A stretch of 6,706 bases of DNA from NCBI GenBank assembly GCA_017394565.1, contig JAFPXW010000423.1:1-6706 (forward strand), given 5' to 3'. Position 1 is the first letter of the stretch, and each line of letters starts with the position of its first letter. The DNA comes from Oscillospiraceae bacterium (GTDB lineage Bacteria > Bacillota > Clostridia > Oscillospirales > Ruminococcaceae). A model generated the notes under the pieces. That model did not search any database. It was not told the DNA's origin and worked only from the letters and a program-made list of their open reading frames with translations. Below are positions 1 to 4,720 of this stretch, piece by piece. The position numbers were made by a program, and so were the translations under genes.

Positions 1-1236
1 GAAACGCCGTATGGCGCTGGCGAGCATACCATCTATGTATCCAATGTTGATACGATCGGTTCTGGTAACTCCAACTACGTTGCAGCACCGGATGCTGGCA
101 GTGCTGGTACCTTCAAGGTTAACGCGGCAACTGTTAAGACGACTGAGTTCAACGTTGTCAAGGAAGTTGCTCAATATGGCAACTACTACACGCTGAATCC
201 GGAGGATGTAGCAAAGGCTTACAACGCTGCACTCGAGGAGAAGTATCCGGGCGATGACACGCTCCCGAGAATGAAGGCATCTGATGTCCAGATCGTTGGC
301 GGCACCGTTACCGGTAAGAACGTAACCAACAGAACATACACCGCAAAGGTTGACTTCGTTGGCGACTTCGCAACTGAGGACGGCAAGACAGTGGATCTGA
401 ACTGGTCCATCGGTTCCGTAAACCCGGTTGAACTCGTAAAGTTCACTCCGGAGTACAACGAAGAGCTGAAGGCTTGCACCGTAGTAGCACGCGTTACCCG
501 TCAGGAGACGAACGCAGCTATCAAGGAATGGGGCCTGGTATACGATAACTCCGGTAAGATCGCAGCTGGTACTGAGAACTACGCTCAGCTGCTGATGCAG
601 GACTTCAACACCAAGGATTACAAGTACAAGAAGTACGCGATCTCTGATCCGAAGGGCACTGAGCTGAATGTCATCATGGCAAACTCCTTCGTAGACAGAC
701 CGGTATATGCTATGGCATATGTCATCTACGAGGACGGCACGGTTGAATACGATTCTGCCCACGCAATGACTTCCAACTACTTCGACCTCGTATACAATAA
801 CCTGCACATCAACCAGGTTGACAGCAAGCTGTATGACAATCCTGCGACCGCTGCTGTTGAGCAGATCCCGGTTGTTGAGCTGAATGTTCAGAGAGAAGTT
901 GCTAAGGGCTATACGGTAACTGACTTCGGTTATGTTTACAACAACTCCGGCAACCTGACAAGTGCAGAAGGTGCGCAGAACTGGCTGACACTGGATTCTA
1001 CCGATGAAAACTGCAAGATCAAGCACGTTGAGCAGCCGGCAACGACCACATCCTACACTGGTATCATCGCAAACTCCAAGTACGTCGATGGCGTCAAGGT
1101 TTATGCTAAGGCTTTCGTAACCGTTAAGGACAAGGCAAACACAGTTAAGACCTTCATGACCAAGGTTGAGGAGAAGACCGTAGATGGCCAGACCGTAACC
1201 GACGGCGTATTCCAGTACAAGGTAGACGTTGAGTGA
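1..1236 (+). CDS. Secreted/surface protein with tandem beta-sandwich repeats (3' part of gene)
   Basis: The reading frame is open from the first base of the window to TGA at 1234-1236, so at least 411 residues of C-terminal sequence are present and the start lies upstream. The composition is that of an extracellular protein: rich in Thr, Val, Asn, Asp and Tyr, one Cys in each repeat region, alternating beta-type patterns and no membrane segment. Two copies of a domain of about 130 residues are visible. EWGLVYDNSG (window residues 176-185) matches DFGYVYNNSG (308-317), and IMANSFVDRPVYAMAYV (225-241) matches IIANSKYVDGVKVYAKAFV (355-373). The fold is probably fibronectin-III or Ig-like, which is inference. 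No LPXTG sorting motif or C-terminal anchor is present, so any cell-wall anchor or S-layer-type domain must be upstream. Every Lys codon is AAG and every Phe codon is TTC, and Asn and Tyr are nearly all AAC and TAC, as expected for a very highly expressed gene. No terminator follows it, so the next peptide gene may share its transcript. Exact function is not recognised. Confidence 0.85.
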   Translation, partial: ETPYGAGEHTIYVSNVDTIGSGNSNYVAAPDAGSAGTFKVNAATVKTTEFNVVKEVAQYGNYYTLNPEDVAKAYNAALEEKYPGDDTLPRMKASDVQIVGGTVTGKNVTNRTYTAKVDFVGDFATEDGKTVDLNWSIGSVNPVELVKFTPEYNEELKACTVVARVTRQETNAAIKEWGLVYDNSGKIAAGTENYAQLLMQDFNTKDYKYKKYAISDPKGTELNVIMANSFVDRPVYAMAYVIYEDGTVEYDSAHAMTSNYFDLVYNNLHINQVDSKLYDNPATAAVEQIPVVELNVQREVAKGYTVTDFGYVYNNSGNLTSAEGAQNWLTLDSTDENCKIKHVEQPATTTSYTGIIANSKYVDGVKVYAKAFVTVKDKANTVKTFMTKVEEKTVDGQTVTDGVFQYKVDVE

Positions 1237-1288
1237 TATTCCGACGCGATACATCATCGAGTCTGAATAGATACAAACTTATAAGATG

Positions 1289-1295
1289 AAGGAGG
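1289..1295 (+). promoter_or_regulatory. Very strong ribosome binding site of the peptide gene
   Basis: AAGGAGG is fully complementary to the anti-Shine-Dalgarno and is continued by AGAA. The distance to the ATG at 1306 is 10 bases from the last G of AAGGAGG, or 8 bases from the second GGAG. This is the best ribosome site in the window and is the main evidence that the 30-codon frame is really translated. Confidence 0.85.
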
Positions 1296-1305
1296 AGAAT
1301 TACCC

Positions 1306-1398
1306 ATGGCAAAGTACACAGAAGCAGAGCTGCAGATCGTAGCTTTCGAGGCTGAGGATGTTATCACTACCTCTACTTTCGTAGACCTGAGTGAGTAA
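1306..1398 (+). CDS. 30-residue acidic peptide, probable RiPP precursor
   Basis: ATG at 1306 follows a ribosome site, AAGGAGG at 1289-1295, that matches the 16S 3' end in full, and the frame closes with TAA at 1396-1398. The peptide begins MAKYTEAELQIVAF, continues EAEDVITTST and ends FVDLSE. It has two Lys at most near the N-terminus, seven to eight acidic residues, no Cys, and a Thr/Ser cluster at residues 21-24 plus Ser29 next to the C-terminus. There is no signal peptide or membrane segment. Codon choice (AAG, TTC, TAC, GTA, GCT, ACT, TCT) matches the upstream surface protein and differs from the downstream enzymes. A PqqD-type protein, protease and ABC exporter follow at once, which is the context of a RiPP precursor. 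The YxxxxL pattern at residues 4-9 resembles the YxxPxL recognition motif of lasso leaders with Pro replaced by Ala. From memory, short clostridial peptides with an acidic run ending in DVITTS are common, but I could not check this. The ORF is well supported; the precursor role is inferred from context. Confidence 0.8.
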   Translation: MAKYTEAELQIVAFEAEDVITTSTFVDLSE

Positions 1399-1413
1399 TC
1401 CACAACCAAAGAC

Positions 1414-1447
1414 AATGGCTGCACCGCCGAAAGGTGGTGCAGCCATT
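1414..1447 (+). terminator. Stem-loop between peptide gene and enzyme genes (attenuator or leaky terminator)
   Basis: A 15-base left arm (1414-1428) pairs with 1433-1447 with only one G-U wobble and closes on a GAAA tetraloop (1429-1432), a very stable GNRA hairpin. It starts 15 bases after the peptide stop codon. The downstream tail, ATCGTGTTTATTT, is U-rich but interrupted, so termination is probably incomplete. The kinase ribosome site begins only 13 bases after the stem. Known RiPP operons often have such a hairpin directly after the precursor gene, giving much more precursor than enzyme message and protecting the short transcript's 3' end. I infer that role here. A fully efficient terminator is the alternative, but then the kinase operon would need a promoter in the hairpin or its 23-base tail, and none is evident. 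Confidence 0.75.
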
Positions 1448-1470
1448 ATCGTGTTTATTTAGGAGCGTGT

Positions 1471-2202
1471 ATGATCACACAGAATTATCAGATCGCTGAC
1501 AAGATCATAGAGGTCAGCTCGATATATGAAAAGGTGCATGAATATTGCAAAGACTATTCCTGCGAGGGCACACCGGAGCTCTCGGTGACGATCTCGCAGA
1601 CAGATATTGACTACGAACGCGAGAAATCCCGGCGCGAATTTGAGTTTGAAGGGCTGAAATATCCGGACTTCCCGGACGACGAGCTCGAAATTACGGCGGT
1701 TTATCGCAAGATCGCCGAGATCATGCCGGAGTATGATACGTTCGTGTTCCACGGCTCAGTCATCGCAGTCGATGGACAAGCTTACCTGTTCACTGCCAAG
1801 TCCGGCACCGGTAAGTCTACCCATACCCGGCTCTGGAGGGAACTGTTCGGCTCCCGCGCTGTGATGGTCAACGATGACAAACCCCTTCTGCGCATCACGG
1901 AAAACGGCGTGATCGCCTATGGGACACCCTATAACGGCAAGCATCGCCTTGGCACCAAGATTGCCGTACCGCTGAAAGCCGTCTGCATCCTGACACGGGC
2001 AGCGGAAAACAAGATCAGCACCATCTCCAAGACGGAGGCCTACCCCATGTTCATGCAGCAGGTGTACCGCCCGCAGGATGCCCTGCATCTGAAGCAGACA
2101 CTGACGCTGATCGACAGATTATCGCAAAATACGGCTCTCTATAAGCTCGGCTGCAATATGGACATTTCCGCAGCACAGGTGGCTTACGAGGGCATGAAAT
2201 AA
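1471..2202 (+). CDS. HPr kinase/PEPCK-like P-loop protein, candidate peptide kinase
   Basis: This 243-residue protein starts at ATG 1471, five bases after AGGAG (1461-1465). The N-terminal 85 residues are acidic and variable. The C-terminal part has the compact HprK-C fold signature: a His-Gly turn (FHGSVIAVDG, 92-102), the P-loop AKSGTGKST at 109-117 with Lys115, followed by HTRLW, then NDDKP at 134-138 with the acidic pair expected to bind metal, and a GTPYNGKHRLGTK loop at 151-163. True HPr kinase/phosphorylase is about 310 residues with a regulatory N-domain, so this is a small relative, not HprK itself. Related HprK-like kinases in paeninodin-type lasso clusters phosphorylate the C-terminal Ser of the precursor. 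The position just before a PqqD protein suggests a similar job on the 30-residue peptide, perhaps at Thr21, Thr22, Ser23, Thr24 or Ser29. Family is fairly certain; substrate is inference. Probably cytosolic. Confidence 0.8.
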   Translation: MITQNYQIADKIIEVSSIYEKVHEYCKDYSCEGTPELSVTISQTDIDYEREKSRREFEFEGLKYPDFPDDELEITAVYRKIAEIMPEYDTFVFHGSVIAVDGQAYLFTAKSGTGKSTHTRLWRELFGSRAVMVNDDKPLLRITENGVIAYGTPYNGKHRLGTKIAVPLKAVCILTRAAENKISTISKTEAYPMFMQQVYRPQDALHLKQTLTLIDRLSQNTALYKLGCNMDISAAQVAYEGMK

Positions 2203-2214
2203 AGGAGAACCAGT

Positions 2215-2475
2215 ATGAAATTAAGTGACAAATTCCTCAGCCATGACGACGGCAATGAGAAGCTCGTTGTTTCCACCGGTGCATCGAAGTTTTCTGGTAT
2301 GGCACGCGGCAACGAGACCGCAGGCTTTATCATCACCTGCCTCGAACAGGAAACGACCGAGGACGAGATCGTAGCGAAGATGCTTGCAAAGTACGACGCG
2401 CCGGAGGAACTGATCCGCCGCGATGTCCAGAAGATCGTTGGTCAGCTTCGCCAGATCGGTGCGATTGATGGCTAA
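2215..2475 (+). CDS. PqqD-family peptide recognition protein (RiPP recognition element)
   Basis: The 86-residue product has the standard length and pattern of a stand-alone PqqD protein. A beta-rich N-terminus (KLVVSTGASKFSGMARG) leads to the hallmark NETAGFIITCL at 33-43, then the winged-helix part: TTEDEIVAKMLAKYD (47-61), a helix ending RRDVQKIVGQLRQIG (68-82), and the closing AIDG. PqqD proteins bind the leader of a precursor peptide, usually as an added beta strand, and present it to modifying enzymes or the leader protease. The start is at ATG 2215, seven bases after AGGAG, and the gap from the kinase stop is 12 bases. It lies in the same operon as the 30-residue peptide, the obvious candidate ligand. 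The fold assignment is strong; the ligand is inferred. Confidence 0.87.
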   Translation: MKLSDKFLSHDDGNEKLVVSTGASKFSGMARGNETAGFIITCLEQETTEDEIVAKMLAKYDAPEELIRRDVQKIVGQLRQIGAIDG

Positions 2476-2920
2476 TTCGACCTTTGAGGAGCAGATCGCA
2501 AAAAACGGAAAGCTCATCTACACCAATGTCGGCGACAGCATGATGCCTCTGATCCGCCAGGACCGGGACCTTCTCATCATCGAGAAAAAGCCCGAAGGAC
2601 GCCTGAAAAAGTACGATGTCCCTCTGTATAAACGGGACTCCGGCCAGTATGTCCTGCACCGCATCCTGAAGGTGCGTAAGGACGACTACGTCATTTGCGG
2701 CGATAACCGCTGGAAGCGCGAATATGGCATCAGCGACAGGCATATCATCGGCGTGCTGACAGGGGTTGTCCGCGATGGAAAAACCATTCCCGTCACGGAC
2801 AAAAAATACCGATTCTACGTCCATCTTTGGTGCGACCTGTTTTATCTGCGGGCACCGATCGTGGCAGTCGGTATGAGACTGAAACGCATGAAGTATAAGA
2901 GAAAACGACATGAAACATAA
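2468..2920 (+). CDS. S26-type Ser/His signal-peptidase-like protease
   Basis: Residues 22-27 (GDSMMP) carry the Ser-Met motif of S24/S26 proteases with Ser24 as predicted nucleophile. The second motif, YVLHRI (61-66), places His64 where bacterial leader peptidases have Lys. GDN follows at 78-80 and ISDRHIIG, with Asp90, at 88-95. This S-M-P, H-R, GDN, D order is that of the Sec11/SipW (S26B) type. At 150 residues it lacks the N-terminal membrane anchor of a normal signal peptidase. The end has a moderately hydrophobic stretch (about 116-137) and a basic tail, which might touch the membrane. I chose ATG 2468, which overlaps the PqqD stop by eight bases. The earlier ATG at 2423 would add 15 residues that are only the PqqD coding region read in another frame, and no good ribosome site favours it. 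In this operon it probably removes the peptide's leader or processes it near the exporter, taking the place of the B2 protease of lasso systems. Family call good, role inferred. Confidence 0.8.
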   Translation: MANSTFEEQIAKNGKLIYTNVGDSMMPLIRQDRDLLIIEKKPEGRLKKYDVPLYKRDSGQYVLHRILKVRKDDYVICGDNRWKREYGISDRHIIGVLTGVVRDGKTIPVTDKKYRFYVHLWCDLFYLRAPIVAVGMRLKRMKYKRKRHET

Positions 2921-4625
2921 CGCAATCAAATGGCTCTGGAATGTCAGCGGCAAGAAAAAGCTCTACATCCTGTCCCTTGTGATGGCTGAGTTACTATACG
3001 GCGGTTCCGGCGTATTCTATGCGCTCTGCCTGCGAGGGATCGTGGACGAAGCGACGGCTCACAATATCGCCGGATTCTGGAGGTATGTCGTTCTGACGCT
3101 GCTGCTGGTTCTCGGACAGCTTATGTGCCGCTTTTTCACCCGATATATGGAGGAAAAATCGCGGGCATCCTTTGAGAACCTGTTCAAAAAACGGCTCCTG
3201 GGCAATATCCTGTATCAGGATTTTGCCGCGGTCAGCTCGGTGCATTCCGGCGAGTGGCTCAACCGGCTCACCAACGACTGCATGGTCGTCGCCAATCATG
3301 TGGTAGATATTTTACCTGGCTTGTGCGGCATGGCAGTCAAGCTGGTGAGCGCCTGTATCATGATCACGATCCTCGACGCAAGGTTCGCGGCACTGATCGT
3401 ACCGGCTGGTCTGGTCGTGCTTGTCATGGCGACCATCTTCCGGAAGAAAATCAAAAAACTGCACAAACGTATCCAGGAAAAGGACGGCAGGCTCCGCATC
3501 TTCCTCCAGGAACGTCTGGGCAGCCTGATGATGATCCGTTCCTTTGCGGCGGAGCAGCAGACGATCGACGATGCTGATGAGCGCCTGAATGCCCATATGA
3601 CGGCGAGAATGCAGAAAAACCACTTCTCGAACATCTGCAATTTCGGCTTTCAGTCCGGGATGCAGGGAATGTACGTCCTGGGCGTCTGCTACTGCGGCTA
3701 CGGCATCCTGACGGGTGCCATCTCCTACGGCACGCTCACGGCGATCACGCAGCTGATCTCACAGATCCAGTCTCCTTTTGCCAATATATCGGGCTATTTC
3801 CCGAAGTTCTACGCGATGATGGCAAGCACGGAGCGACTGATGGAGATCGAGAACTTCGACGTGGACTGCACGGAAACACCGAGATCCCTCCAGGAGATCC
3901 TGCGCTTCTACCAGAATGACTTCCGGGAGATCGGGCTGAAGGACGCAAGCTTTACCTATTATCCGGCTTCGGAAAAGGTGGCGAAGCTTAGCAAGGATTC
4001 CATGCCGATCGTCCTGCATGATCTTTCGCTCAGCGTGAAAAAAGGCGAATATGCGGCATTTACCGGGCATAGCGGCTGCGGAAAGTCTACCATCCTGAAG
4101 CTGCTGATGTGCATTTACAAGCCTGATGCCGGTAAGCGCTACATTTCCTCAAAAAACGGCGAAACACAGCCACTGAACGCCGCATGGCACCGGCTGTTCG
4201 CCTATGTGCCGCAGGGCAACCAGCTTATGAGTGGCACGATCCGCGAGATCGTGACGTTTGCGGACAGGTCGGCGCTGCATGACGATGCGCGGATCCTGAG
4301 AGCCCTCCACATCGCGTGTGCGGACGAGTTCGTGAATGCGCTCGAAAATGGCTTGGATACGCTGCTTGGTGAGCGAGGGACAGGCCTCTCGGAGGGACAG
4401 ATGCAGCGCATTGCGGTGGCGAGGGCGATCTTTGCCGAAAGCCCGGTCATGATGCTGGATGAGTCCACCTCGGCACTTGATGAACTGACCGAAAGCCGCC
4501 TGCTGCAAAACCTTCGCTCGATGACGGACAAGACAGTCATCATCGTGACACACCGCCCGGCGGCGCTCGATATCTGCGACAGGGTCTTCCGGTTCTCGGA
4601 GGAGGGTGTGGAGATCGTCCGTTGA
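2910..4625 (+). CDS. ABC exporter, fused membrane and ATPase domains
   Basis: The 571-residue protein is a half-transporter expected to work as a homodimer exporting a peptide. The membrane domain covers about residues 15-310, with hydrophobic segments near 18-41, 57-76, 133-156, 158-176 and 250-290. The ATPase domain follows from about 340, with Walker A GHSGCGKST (386-394), Q-loop Gln435 in YVPQGNQL, signature LSEGQ (493-497, a variant of LSGGQ), Walker B VMMLDE (513-518), D-loop SALD, and H-loop His548 in VTHRP. All catalytic residues are present. There is no N-terminal C39 peptidase domain, so it cannot cut the leader itself, which fits the separate protease encoded just upstream. ATG 2910 overlaps the protease stop by 11 bases, suggesting translational coupling. 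It is the last gene of the operon and is followed by a strong terminator. Substrate, likely the processed 30-residue peptide, is inferred from context. Confidence 0.88.
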   Translation: MKHNAIKWLWNVSGKKKLYILSLVMAELLYGGSGVFYALCLRGIVDEATAHNIAGFWRYVVLTLLLVLGQLMCRFFTRYMEEKSRASFENLFKKRLLGNILYQDFAAVSSVHSGEWLNRLTNDCMVVANHVVDILPGLCGMAVKLVSACIMITILDARFAALIVPAGLVVLVMATIFRKKIKKLHKRIQEKDGRLRIFLQERLGSLMMIRSFAAEQQTIDDADERLNAHMTARMQKNHFSNICNFGFQSGMQGMYVLGVCYCGYGILTGAISYGTLTAITQLISQIQSPFANISGYFPKFYAMMASTERLMEIENFDVDCTETPRSLQEILRFYQNDFREIGLKDASFTYYPASEKVAKLSKDSMPIVLHDLSLSVKKGEYAAFTGHSGCGKSTILKLLMCIYKPDAGKRYISSKNGETQPLNAAWHRLFAYVPQGNQLMSGTIREIVTFADRSALHDDARILRALHIACADEFVNALENGLDTLLGERGTGLSEGQMQRIAVARAIFAESPVMMLDESTSALDELTESRLLQNLRSMTDKTVIIVTHRPAALDICDRVFRFSEEGVEIVR

Positions 4626-4674
4626 GACTGTTAACAATATTTTGACTTTTTTAGATTCCTTTCCATCAAATGAC

Positions 4675-4720
4675 GCTCCCCCCGAACGCGGAATGTTCCG
4701 GTTTCGGGGGGAGCATTTTT
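4675..4720 (+). terminator. Rho-independent terminator of the peptide operon
   Basis: A perfect 12-bp GC-rich stem (4675-4686 with 4703-4714, core CCCCCC/GGGGGG) encloses a smaller GGAA/TTCC stem in the loop and is followed by ATTTTT at 4715-4720. It lies 49 bases after the ABC gene stop. The T-run reaches the last base of the convergent asnB stop codon. Read on the minus strand the stem is the same but the tail has only TTT, so termination of asnB by this structure is possible but weaker. Confidence 0.88.

Noticed and set aside
11..196. 61-codon plus-strand frame within the surface protein region
   Set aside because: It overlaps in another frame the continuous surface-protein frame that is open from base 1, and it has no ribosome site.
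1255..1290. Promoter just before the peptide gene (TATAAG at 1280-1285)
   Set aside because: No -35 box is found at a proper distance, and transcription would start inside the ribosome site, so it was not called.
2333..2953. 206-codon minus-strand open frame across the PqqD, protease and ABC starts
   Set aside because: It spans three overlapping plus-strand genes with clear family motifs, has no supported ribosome site, and its product shows no domain.
1306..4625. Canonical lasso peptide cluster
   Set aside because: There is no transglutaminase-like B2 protease and no cyclase in the operon, and the peptide's possible core is too short to form a ring plus a threaded tail.
4149..4637. 162-codon minus-strand frame opposite the ABC ATPase domain
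   Set aside because: It is antisense to conserved Walker and signature motifs and its composition is that of a shadow frame.
4646..4652. T-run after the ABC gene as a separate terminator
   Set aside because: No stable stem precedes it; the real terminator stem is at 4675-4714.
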